A stretch of DNA of 64,000 nucleotides. Source: Branchiostoma floridae. Lineage: Eukaryota; Chordata; Leptocardii; Amphioxiformes; Branchiostomatidae. The stretch lies in NCBI RefSeq assembly GCF_000003815.2, contig NC_049980.1:18239831-18303830 (forward strand), given 5' to 3'. This document shows positions 1 to 28,858 of the stretch, one piece after another. Every line of letters begins with the position of its first letter. The first letter of the stretch is position 1. Below the pieces are notes generated by a model that worked only from the letters and a program-made list of their open reading frames with translations, did not search any database and was not told where the DNA came from. Position numbers and translations under genes: made by a program.

Positions 1-3000
1 TATCCGGTGTGTGTGAAAGGGGGACTGAAGGGCTCTACTTGAGCTGCCAACAACAGGAGCAAACAGCTTTCACGCCAGGATGGGGCACTGCACCTCTCTG
101 TGCAAACAAAAGCTGTGCCCACATCCACTCCAAATCCAGGCTGCTGCATCAAAATGGGCAGTTTTAGAACAGATTAAACATTTCAGTTTCTGGTGATGTT
201 TGCAGAGAAAAGTTGGACCAGTTTAGCTTAATCTTTCTGCCTACTATGTAATCAGCCTTCTGCACAGATGGAAAGCGTCACTGAATGCGTGTGTTCCTCG
301 ATCAAACACTCAGACCTTCATGTAAACACTGACTGCACTTGAAGTGCAGACCAAGGCCTATTGGCTGCATTGGCAGCTGGAAAGTAGTGTTTGTAGGCAG
401 TCACAGTGCAATCACTAGAACCATGACGGGCCATTAAGAAGAAAGGGACTTAGAGGGGATCGCTCTGCGGGTGCGGGTGTTTTGTGAGCAGTGACAGATC
501 AGGCAAGAAAAGGAGGCCTGCCTGATTAGGCCACACAGGGGCACTGTAAACCTATAGTTTAACAAGTATTGGTAACAAGGGTGCAGACACATTACCTATT
601 GATAGAGCCTTTCCAGAGGGCAGGCTAAGAAAGGCGATGCCTGAACATGATGCACTCTCTACAGAGTGTAAGGTTTCGCGGACCACTCAGCTCTTTCCTG
701 GCTCAGCTCTCATAGTTATACCCTCGCTATTGGACGGCCAACAAGGTGGACGCTTTCTCTTCAATTCCTGTTTCAGAAAATGGCATCTATGATTATCGTA
801 CTTTGAGTGGAACCCTTTCATTCATGTAGGACCTCGGGCTAGAACATTCAACAGCACTTATGGCTGTGTCAGGGTGATGTTTATCTTTACTGGGAAATGG
901 CAGCCTTTTAGAGGGTTTATAATGGTCCTTATCATCCACATTTCTAGACTGCATATCCTCCTTAAACACAGAAGTGGGTCCTAAAGTTTGAAGGTTGAGA
1001 TTTGAAGGACTTCTACAGAACACAGGCATAGATGAGTACCTCATCCTGGTTAACTAAGTTCCTGTGTTTTCTCTGTTTTGCAAACAAGAGAGATTGTATA
1101 ATGGTCACATGTAGGACACTGATTCAATCAATAACAAGAGAAGCTTTGAATTATAGTTCCTTGTTGGTTGTAGATACTGTATATGTTCCTCCTGGGGAGT
1201 TCATCATCACTCTAAACAAACCTTTTGTATATTTAGTTTGAATTTGAGGCTAGAGTCATGAGGGTGGTTTCAAGCCAGGTATTTCTTGATGCCTACTGTT
1301 GTTTGGCAGACACAGGCATCTGCACCATTGCAAAGATGATATAGGACTTGTCCCTTGGCTAGGCAAGCAGAAAATTCATCAGACACACCCCTACCAGGTT
1401 TGTTCCCACCAGTGGGAGCCATGATTGATCTTACCCACAATGCTTCTGGTCACCCTGTGGTTGGGGATCAGGTGGCGATGAGTTGAGGCTAAACAGGATA
1501 TCCTTTGTGCTTGTGTTTCCTTATTTGCATGGCCTCATCTAGAGGAAGCAAGAGGAAAGCATGGTATGTTGTGTATACACACTCCACATAAGCAATGACC
1601 ACTACTGGTGGGTGTGTTCTTAGGAGGAATTTTCCCCCTTGTAACATAACATCATAGCCAGAGCATGACATCATTCTATTATGTGAGCAATGGGTCATGC
1701 TAGGAGCAGGTGTTGGTGGTCAAAGAAAATACTAGATAGGAAGCACCCTTTCTTTGTGGTCTTCTGAGTTGTGATATTGTATTGTATTTTTCTTGTGAGA
1801 GGATATGGAGCAAGAATCACACCATCCACAGTGAAATACTACAATAGAAATGCTAGAAAACACAATGTTATTGCATTGCTTAATATTTCTAAGTTATTCA
1901 GTAAAAAAAAACAACTCAATATATATTTTAGAAGATCATTCAAAAATGGATTTACAGTTCAGTTTCTCCAAAGGCAGATAAAGCACCAGATACCATGTTG
2001 AACTGAGTGACCTTCCTGTCTTGTTAGACATTGCTATCAGACAATAGGTAGGCAGTCCTCAATAACATGACACAACCTATGGATCTGTGCCTAATGCCAT
2101 CGATCGCAGGAGCCCATCTGGATAATAGGAGATCAATGGTTCTTCTAAAATGTATCAACAAAGCAAAATGGAGAACCCATCTTACATTTAATCACGTCAG
2201 GCCCTACTTGCAGTTTCCCATTTAGTACAAATCTGCAAATGGTGCAGATAATCTGCAGGTCCCTTTTATTGAATACAAAAGTGCTATTTTTGTTGAGCTG
2301 ATTTCCCTGTGGAGCAATTGCCATTTTTTGTCATGAGCCTGGGGGTCTCCAATGGCCTGTGAATCAAATTGGTTTGCCATCAATACCAAAAGAGCCATTT
2401 TGCCTTTTCTGTGTCCTCCCCTGGGGCTGCAGTCTCTGGCATAATAACAGGACTTACCCAAAATAATAAGCTTGTTCATTATATTGCTAATGCAGCTCAC
2501 CTCCCACAAATACATCTGTATATACAAGGTGATATAATGGCAACCCTGGGGGTGGCAGGTGCCCTTGAGCTGTTGGGTGTGCAAAAGAGAAATATTTGTA
2601 GCTTGAAGTAAGTTGAATGCGTCATCGGGCAAATATCTTTTAAGTTTTAGAGTTGACAAAAGTCCAGTTAATTGATGCATGTCACAGACAGCCAGGAGAA
2701 ATGTTGACCTCAACATAGCAAGAAGAGAAGTCAATTTTATATCATTCAATATTAACCACTCCAAATTTCAGATGTTATCGGTCCGTGGAGACCTGGCAAG
2801 ACATCGACCATCCATTTTGGAAATGAAAATTTTTGACAGGCACATGTTTAATGGATATTTAGTATAGCCTGGGGCCTGTGGTAGACATTATCAAGATAGA
2901 TTGCTGTCCCAAGGCAATATCCTAATTTCTCATGAATACAATTTCGCAGGGATGATGAACAAATCTTTTGCATCCAATCTCACCGAATTCCCCAGACAAG

Positions 3001-3846
3001 GTCCGTGACTTGTCAAGGGCGCCGATAATTCCAGTGACTTGACTTGGCCTTTCGCTTCACTGTTCACAAGTCAATTGATTTTAGGATGCACTCTAATCAG
3101 AAAAGCTGGGCAAAGCCAGCTGAGCATAGTTAAAGGAAAAGCTGGAAGATTTCTCATCTGTGCATGACCTCTTCAGTAATGGAGATCACTGCACTAGACC
3201 CTCTCTCAGACAGCTCGAAATCAAGGCATTTCTGTCCTGCCAGATGCCTTATCTTGTCAGAGAAACATCTTTAATATGTAGTTTGCTGCAATGCTTGGGT
3301 GAGCTGATGCACATCCAGCCATCCAAATGTCAGATCCAGTTGGTATTTGAATCAGTATGTAACTGTAATCCCTATAGTTTTGTTTCTCCTGGAATTATTA
3401 AATTGTAATATCCGAGAACATGGCACAGCTTGATGACAACTTTTGCTAAAAAATCTAATCAAAATGGGTGATTTCCTTCTCTTTGATTTATGTTTGCTTG
3501 AAAAGTAAATTATAACTCTAACAAATAATATTTGTTTGCAGGCCGGGCCGCACTAATCATTATTGCACATCAGCGTGGTACAGCTTGCCCCCATCCTAAT
3601 AGAAGTTCATTGGTCTGTATCCGGCTATATATTTTTCATGCTGGATTTACGCAAAAGGCCATTTCACGGCTGCGAATCCTGTTGAAAACCCCCGATAAAT
3701 ATTCAACAAGCCGGATGAGGAGTAGATTCATCGTGGGCACCCAGCTGTGTAGGAGAGATGCGGATCGTTGCAGCGATGACTATTAGACCATGAATGACTG
3801 CTGTCGCTAACTAATGACTTTCTCTTCCCATGTTTCCTTGCTGCAG
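1..3846 (+). other. TLE: Upstream TLE intron (5' end of gene lies outside window)
   Basis: The first recognisable TLE exon starts at 3847 in the middle of the Q domain, so this stretch must belong to the preceding intron. I searched it for the expected upstream Q-domain exon (ending in a His-Lys-Gln before the Thr-Glu-Ile-Ala of the next exon) and did not find it. Open frames at 2222-2764 (minus) and 3532-3786 (plus) have no recognisable protein similarity and no convincing splice context. The acceptor at 3841-3846 reads ctgcag. Confidence 0.7.
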
Positions 3847-21202
<17,356 letters not shown>

Positions 21203-21342
21203 AGGGCCCCACTGTGAAATGACAGAAAGTAGTGACACAGAGGTATAACACAGAGGTTCAGGCAGGGTGTGTGGTCTGAAAGTGAGATCCCTCCCATCCA
21301 GTTCTTCTACTTTCTTTCCTTTCTCTTCCTATCTTTTCTTAA

Positions 21343-21456
<114 letters not shown>

Positions 21457-22750
21457 TTCCATTTCCCCAGCTTTACAATCACACCTCAGCCACACCCTCA
21501 CCCTGACTTTACTGTGTGATCTCACATGGATACAAATCCAAACTGTCAAAATGTAGCTGGCTAACGGACCAACAAGATTCAAGAATCTGAGATTTGGGAG
21601 CTGTCCAGCCAACCGTCTAGATCAGCACTCCTCGTAGGAAACAGCACAGCACGTCAGGAAGATTATTTTGTTATCTTGTGGCTAATAAATTATGGACTTG
21701 TAACTAGCAAAATTCTGGGTAATTATTTGCATCTATTTGATGTAGGAAGGCAAGATAAATCCTCTTGCTGGGATTATTCTTATCTTTCAATCAGATAATT
21801 AAAGAAAATCTGAGGTAAAAAGAAGAATTTATTCTCATTTGCGTTAAAGAAAGGATGAAATCCTTGATGTTTTAGCAGGGGCACAGGAAGCTAAGTTAAG
21901 GTTATGATCAGTAGGCTCTAAGCTCAGTTGTGAAGTAGGTTGCAGACTGTTGACACTGTTGTGAGTGAAGCGGTACTTTTTCACATGGGATTTTGGACAT
22001 TTTCATGTAGTTATAGTTTGAACAGACGTAATGTACTTTTGGTTTTACTCAGGGAGATGGGGTGCAGTGTAGTTTTGTGTTTTTTTTGTTTCCACCGTTG
22101 TTTTACCTCAGTTTGGACAGTGATGGTTGAGTGTATTTCTGGCTGATCTAACAACATAGATAATTGTGTGACTTTGCAATGGAAGAACTTGTTTGCAGCT
22201 TGCTTTAATGCCTGTACAGTGCATGTGGCGCTAACCCATAAAGAATACAAAGTGTACTATATTCAAATAAATGGATGAAAGTTATAACGTTATTGCTGTT
22301 ATATTTTAAGATGCACTTTTTGCCATGTACCAACAAAGAGAGAAAAGGAGAGACTTGTCTTATTTTGTATAACTCGTGGGGATATGGGGTGGACTTGTGA
22401 TCCAAACAAAGCTAACAAGTTGTCAATATTACATGTGTAGCTCAGTCATGTGAGTAGTGAAGTAGGTGCCAGTAGAAACAACACGGGTAGGCTGTTGAGT
22501 ATCATCGGGTAAACCAGCATGGGCAAGTGTAAATTTCTACCTGCAATGTACATAGAAGAAAGAAACTGTGTTTCCTGGCAGTTTTGCTCGTGGCTTGGAT
22601 GTGTGTAAGGTTTACCCTAGGCATATTGTGTGTGTATTCTGGGTCTCCACAGCGACTTTTGTAAGAGAGATTCAGAATGGTATCTAGTTTTGTTCCCCCA
22701 TAGGCCTTACGTTCCTTTGAGAGAGACTTGTATGTAGAGATGTTAAAGAA

Positions 22751-22756
22751 AATAAA
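22751..22756 (+). terminator. TLE: Likely distal poly(A) signal of TLE (AATAAA)
   Basis: Canonical hexamer followed 20-45 bases later by a GT-rich element (ggtttggttccttgtgtg). It is the best placed of three AATAAA motifs after the stop codon. Confidence 0.6.
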
Positions 22757-22790
22757 TACTGTGTTAATCCTAATTATGGTTTGGTTCCTT

Positions 22791-25700
22791 GTGTGTTGAA
22801 TTTCCTAAATGAAGACTAGATTTGCACAACTCCATGCCTTTGCCAACAAATAGTTTGTCATTTACCATGATATAGATTTATTGATGATTCCAGGGGTTTA
22901 CTTAGGTGGGGGGGATGGGGCTGCAGTTCCTAAGAAAGCTGGTAGCTGCCCTAAACATATTTTTTCCTGAGCACAATTTGCAACCAAAAGATCATTACCA
23001 CACTAGATACCAAAACTGAGCTTAAGATTTTGTAATGGCACCTAGGGCCTCAAAAAGTATGCTTTCTTTGATAGTTCAAACCAAACCATGTACATGTACC
23101 AAACTTCATAACAATCCATCAATAAGTTATTTGTTCATTTAACAAGTTTGCTCAGTGCAAGGCCGTTGACCACTTCTAGGCGCTGAACTACGCTCACTGT
23201 GGCAGCATCTCTTCTCCCTATTAAAGTCAGAAACATCGAGCTTCAGAAAGTTCAACTAGAGTTCCACGACCCATACCTCCGCCAAATGATTCTACCCTTT
23301 AAAACTGCTGTATTAATTCTGTTTGTCATTAATTATGCAAATAAGGCCCTCATTTGCATAAATTATAATAGTTGATCATCTTCAAACAACAGGTGTACAC
23401 AATATGTTAAGAAACAAGGCTTAATTGCATTTTCCAATAATTTATGCAAATGAGGACATCATTTACATAATTAATGCTAACAATGTTCACCTGTACATAA
23501 CTTTCAAATGATACAAGTATGAAGTTCCTGTCAGTTACCACAATGACATAGCATTTTCTCATTAATTATACAAATTAGGTCTATTTTGCATAATATATAT
23601 CTATGAATATCCTTTTCTCACATGTTGTAATGGTCCTATAATTGAACTGAGCGTGATTAGACGATTTTCTACTTAATTATGCAAAATAGATTCCAATTTG
23701 CATAATCAATATGTAATTATATGAGGCATCACTTCAGCTATCTACATACCAAAACTCATGACAATCTATCAATCCCTTTTTGAGTTATTCCCTTTCAAAG
23801 TCTGACACTAAACCCTCCCTGCAGTTCTAAAACAAGCCCCTAGGGTGCCCAAATCTATACCACTTACTTTTGGTCCCACGAGCTATCTACCGCTTAAAAA
23901 TCATGACCACAGCATTTCCAAAACTTGAGATATTAAACCCGGAAGTTCCGCTGCAGTACCGTAGCAAGCCCCCAGGGGGCCCAAGATCTAATCGTTTCCA
24001 GGTGTTATCAATTACCCACATACAAAATATCAATACAATCCATCGAAGCATTCTCCAGTTATGCCGGTGTTCTACACACATACATACATACATGTACATG
24101 CTACGCAAAATATAACCTTCTTGGCAAAGGTAACTGACTCAATAGGCGAAGCTGGGGTTATGAGGCTGCTCGGGAAATTCCCTACCCCATTTTGCCGGAA
24201 TGATTTGATCCACTTACACCGGGAAAAGTTCCTCTACTCTTTTCGAAGTGTGGCGGGTTCTTTTATTAAGTCATTGAATTAATGATGTTCAATCATAAAC
24301 AAACAAATGCCAAGATTTCATTACCAAATTTTGACTGAGGAACTGGAAAGGACAATGTCACCAGCCATCAGATAAATGTACAAGCTGATGCTGCTCTTTT
24401 GTAGAAGGAAAGAGCAGGCATGGGACTGCTTTTGGCATTCTACGACATTTTATTTAAATATTTTTTTCCAATTGAGGCCACAAATTTTTGTCTCTTCTCG
24501 GATTCTGCTGTCCTATTTTTACCAATTCGAAAAAAAAAAAAATTGGCCACACCTTCCGTTGACAAATTCTCAATGACTCTCCTGACAAACTATGGGCGTC
24601 AAATTTCAGTGCCTATACATGGTCATTTTTGACGGTATGAATGTTTTGTTTTTTTCAAAATATTGGCTTTAGCTAATCAGGGACCACCCTACATATTGAT
24701 TGGTTGCATAAAATGTGCTAAGGAAATCTGAAACCTTATTATTTGTTCGCAAAAAATTTTATTATTTTTTTTTTACCTGCCAGAATTTTTTCTAAAAAAG
24801 AGAAGCAACAAATTGAATTTGTGTGGCCTTATGGCTCATTTTGCAACAAGTTTCTACAGTATGGTCGAATTTTGGGGGGTGGAGTGGAGTGGGGTGAGGG
24901 AAACGGCTGAAAATTGATGCACACGCAGATGTCTAATCATGTAGACTGACTTTGGCAACCATTGAATGAAAAAAAAGGTTGTGTGATGACAAAGGCCAAG
25001 AACTAATGATGTAGACTGATGCAACAAGAAGAGGAAGATACGATATATACTGAAGTTCCGATAAGCCAAGGACAGTGGAGACTGAGTATTTTATTGATTT
25101 TCTCCAGTCAATGAAATTTGTTTTGCTGAAAACCTGCCCGAGTTTTTGCCTACTGAGACAGTCACAAACAGTTACTGTCATTGACCCATTATGTACTTTT
25201 TATTTAAAATGTTCTATTACTTCTTTACTGTGACTGTGATGGTCAACAGAAATCACACAAACAGCATGCATGCAATGAAAAAAGTACTATGTATTCATTG
25301 TTATGAGCATTTTTTAACTCTCAGTGGAGTGATCTCAATCAATTAGCATAGAATTCTCAGAATTCTTAAATCACCATGACTCAAGCTCTTAAAAACAATG
25401 TGTAATAGATAATGGATTTTGACATCTCTAAAGGTCAAAGTGGTAAGAAATTGAAGTATGAAACAGAATGATCTCAGTTTTGATTGCAATTATGAGGTTG
25501 TTCTGTAGGTGCATTTCAATAAATGTGTACAATTGGTATGGTATTTTTCTTCAGGATGCTGGAAGTAGAGATCCATGCAAGCAACTAAAGAAATTTCCTT
25601 GCACATCAAACTTTTGGTTGCATCACCGACATTGTTGAGCAAAGGTACAAAGTTTGTGCAGAAATGGTACTGTATTGCCTAGACTAGTATTTACTGCAAC

Positions 25701-26900
25701 TTGTTTGAAACTTGCCAGGTGTCACTTCTGCATACAGTACATGTTAAGAAATCTACTGGTATTAAAATACTATTGTATATTGTCAACTTGAATACAATGA
25801 TTGTGATCTATGTCAAAGTCACTTTTGGTGCTCATTGAAAGTTTTAAATGAGGTGGAAGGGCTAGAGGCCAGTTTGGTAGAGCACCCTGTCCCAAAGACG
25901 GTCCCCCAAAGACTGCTCTTGTACTGAAGATACATTTTGGGAGCTGCAGTTCATCCTTTATATGCTAGATGTCATTCTTGTACGGCAGCTTTAAGGGTGC
26001 AAGATTCATTAATTTTGGGATGATGAGATTTTTGGAATGACATCATCTATACAATCCAATATCAATTTGAGCGCAAGTAAAAAAAAGGGCAAAATATTTC
26101 TTGCAATTATGACAAAGGTTGTAAAATAAGACAGAACAGTTTTCTGTGATAGACAAGCTTCCCAGACAACCCCATGCCAGATATAAACACCCAGGTAAAA
26201 GGCCACCAAAATGAATGATGTTCACATACATTCATACCTTACTCATTTGTAAAGGATATGATGTATGCAGGCGCACACAGTGAACACAGCTAGGTTTGAT
26301 GACATTTATCAAGGACCACTACAATGTCCTTGGTCTGGATACATAAATTGTAACATACCTTATCATAGCCTAATCAGTACCGCTAATGGCAACCTCAAAG
26401 AAAGTGGCAGAAATGACCATCAATTTGACAAATTTCTGTCATTTTGCAACCTTCCTCCAAGTATCAGTAATAGCTGCAAGATCATGTTTACTTCAGTGGT
26501 ATGGCGTTAGAGGAACAACCATCATATTTTCAGTGCAGTGCATGTATTATTACAGCACATGAAACAATAATATAGGCAGCTCAATCACTTTCACAAATGA
26601 TGCCCATTAAACAAGGTTGATTTCCATCATGCCATTCTTGACAGGACCAAATACCTATTCTGAAATCAGTTTAATGTGTTTGTTTTTTTACTTCGTTGTA
26701 GAATAGTGGAAAACAACAACTTTGAAAAGGAAGATTTTGTACAATGAGTCTACAATGTCCCCTGGAAGATCAGGTAGATTAATTCTCTGTTTGTGTATGA
26801 CACATTCTGTTTCTGCAACTACATTTTACAGATTACGTGTACCGGTAAATCAAGACTACCACAGTAGAGCAAATCACGTCAACACAGTCACCAGAAAGGT
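22791..26900. other. Intergenic region between convergent TLE and KIF27 genes
   Basis: No gene was recognised. The stretch 23160-24135 is a dispersed repeat (listed separately). 24300-25200 is AT-rich with homopolymer runs and small open frames of no recognisable origin. 25860-25890 resembles a tRNA D-arm but lacks a T-arm. The two flanking genes both end toward this region. Confidence 0.6.
23160..24135 (+). repeat. Dispersed AT-rich repeat, family member 1
   Basis: It begins near 23255 with an AGAGTTCCACGACC-type head followed by TACCTCCGCCAAAT, passes through repeated attatgcaaat-like blocks, blocks of the type 'ccaaaactcatgacaatc...gagttatt', then (acat)n, and ends at about 24130 with ataaccttcttggcaaaggtaa. 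Head and tail carry an inverted core (TACC-TTCGCCAA against TTGGCGAAGGTA). The same blocks recur at 46205-46740 and 47780-48540 and in the 55991-57733 insertion, so it is a family, probably non-autonomous. Confidence 0.7.
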
Positions 26901-26903
26901 GCA

Positions 26904-26909
26904 TTTATT
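26904..26909 (-). terminator. KIF27: Candidate poly(A) signal of the kinesin gene
   Basis: AATAAA on the minus strand (tttatt on plus), about 1 kb beyond the kinesin stop codon. It would give a 3' UTR covering 26.9-27.9 kb. This is weak evidence on its own. Confidence 0.35.
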
Positions 26910-27790
26910 TGCTGGAGGGAATACTTCAAGATATGTGTTTACAATATATTTAAAATGTGGCACTAAAGTGGTAGCGATTCTGAAAATCTTCTTTAATTAC
27001 TACCCTGGTAGTTAGAACTATTTCTGGAAGCTGACATAAGGCCACTTCATTACTATTGCATAGGAGCATCTAATCAGAAAGAGCAATTTTCCACCACCAA
27101 AGTGTTCGAAACACCAAAGTACAATAAATATCACCATCAAATATATCATATCATTCAAAAACATTCTTCATATACAAAACTATATACAAAACTGAACAAT
27201 TCATAACACATTAACACAGATATGCAAAATTGTTACAACACAGAGGAATCATACATTTGTATGTTCTGCAGAGTATTTCTTGCCCAAGAATAACTCTATT
27301 CTGTAATCCAACATACTACAGTACAATACATCCTTGCACACAACACACATCTCAAATTACAGTACTCAATTTTTCCCCTAATGCTTTATATGAAAGAACT
27401 GTAACAGAACAGTAACAGGACCTGTCACTAACAAAGTTTTCACTGTCCAAGGGAGTACAGCATGAATTTGACATCACTGTGGAAAAACGCACCAATATGA
27501 CAAACACTGTTCAATAGAACATCATGATAAGACAACAATTATTACTGAAGCCAGAGCATTTTGGACACTTTGTGACATTAAGATTTATGGCTTACTTGGT
27601 ACTTGTCAAAGCACAGTGGGAAGATGGTCCCAAGAAAAAGTGAGATCAGATCACCTTAAGAAAATACAAAAATTGCAAATATTTAACAAAGCAAACCAAA
27701 GGCAAACCAAAGTGCTGTCAAGAAAGCAGAAACATGCTAACACTGTCCAACTGTTTCAACAGTGTTCAACCAAGAATGCTTGAGACAGTT

Positions 27791-27822
27791 ACAGTTACAG
27801 TCTTGACAGTTACAGTCTTGAC
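27791..27822. repeat. Two tandem 15-bp copies in the kinesin 3' UTR
   Basis: The unit acagttacagtcttg is present twice in direct succession. Confidence 0.8.
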
Positions 27823-27901
27823 ATTTTATGGTTCTTTCAGAACCAACAAAATGGACGGATAGCAGCATTTGGTGGAGACAAACCGCAGCTCCAGTCTCCC
27901 A

Positions 27902-28858
27902 TTAAGACCATGGGTTTTTACTGCCAGCACTTGCTTCTATGGAGTCCACCGGTAGCGAAGCCTGACTGACATTCGTTGCCTGGGACCTTCTCATCGACAC
28001 TTCTGCTGGCGAGATCTGCCTCAGGTCACGTCTGGCCTTCCTTACTGGGGTCATTTCCCGCAGTGATCCACTTGGGTCACCTGACGTGTAAGAACTTTTC
28101 TGCAGCGATGTCACTGTGTCCTTCTGTTCTTCGGCGAGCATTCGTGACTTGTGTATGACACTGCTGTCCCTCCCTCCATTCTGTGGGACGTCCCGGAAGA
28201 CGTCTTCATCTTCCGTCTGTGAGGGAGTCTTGATTCTAGGCACGGCTTCCTTCCTGCTGGGAGAACCCGGCACCTTGTCATCACTGTGGGACCGCCTGTC
28301 TCTTCTGGACGTGGACTTTCTGTCTTCTCGTGTGTCCCCCTGTCCCCTCTCCCCTTCTCTCTCAGGTTCCTGGAATCTCACTGACAACGATGCGCCTCCA
28401 TTCCTCACTTCTTCCCTCAGCCCCGACTCCCTACCCATCCTGTATGATACCGCCCCCTCCCTGACAGACAGGGAACTAGCGATGCTGCTCCCCACGTCAT
28501 CTCCATCCCCATGTGAACCGCTCCTGGCCACCAACTCCCTCATCTTCTTCTTCAGGTCTCGACTGGTTTTCTTGTAGTAGTACAGGTCCTTCTCCAGAAG
28601 CTGGCATTTCTGCTCCAGTTGGCCAATGGTCTCCTCTGTTGTCTCCTTACTGCCCTCTGATGCCTGAGAAAAGTAAACCATAAGTACAACATTACAGTGA
28701 GCAATACTTTGGTTACTCACAAGGGCAAAATCTGAGCAAAAACAAATCACTTTGGACAGTACAGCCACCCCACCTACCTGTTGCATCAAGAACTGCACCT
28801 GCTTTTCATACTCCTTCTGTTGATTGAGAAGCTTCCTTTCTGTATCCATTGCAGCACG
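27902..28858 (-). CDS. KIF27: Kinesin C-terminal tail exons
   Basis: Exon 28858-28778 (27 codons) and exon 28663-27902 (253 codons plus taa at 27902-27904). The last exon starts with the end of the coiled coil ([11 protein letters not shown], then [19 protein letters not shown]), goes through a Ser/Arg-rich disordered stretch and finishes with the conserved [19 protein letters not shown] and PVDSIEAS motif shared with vertebrate KIF27. The intron between them (28664-28777) is only 114 bp and is open in frame, so an automatic gene finder could merge the two exons. Confidence 0.93.
   Translation of the reverse strand, partial: RAAMDTERKLLNQQKEYEKQVQFLMQQVGGVAVLSKVICFCSDFALVSNQSIAHCNVVLMVYFSQASEGSKETTEETIGQLEQKCQLLEKDLYYYKKTSRDLKKKMRELVARSGSHGDGDDVGSSIASSLSVREGAVSYRMGRESGLREEVRNGGASLSVRFQEPEREGERGQGDTREDRKSTSRRDRRSHSDDKVPGSPSRKEAVPRIKTPSQTEDEDVFRDVPQNGGRDSSVIHKSRMLAEEQKDTVTSLQKSSYTSGDPSGSLREMTPVRKARRDLRQISPAEVSMRRSQATNVSQASLPVDSIEASAGSKNPWS

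Noticed and set aside
2222-2764. 180-codon open frame on the minus strand
   Set aside because: No recognisable domain, start context or splice signals. With about 2,000 ATG codons on both strands of 64 kb, a frame of this length has an expected count well below but not far from one. It lies in the TLE intron.
3532-3786. Possible exon after tttgtttgcag with an 84-codon frame
   Set aside because: It has an acceptor-like start, but the sequence does not fit the TLE Q domain and the next true exon starts cleanly at 3847.
25860-25895. tRNA-like D-arm (agtttggtagagcac)
   Set aside because: No T-arm, anticodon stem or acceptor stem could be paired; at most a tRNA-derived fragment.
28664-28777. In-frame read-through joining the last two kinesin exons
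   Set aside because: The 114-bp stretch is open in frame but encodes hydrophobic, non-coiled sequence unlike KIF27, and has good donor and acceptor sites; it is an intron.
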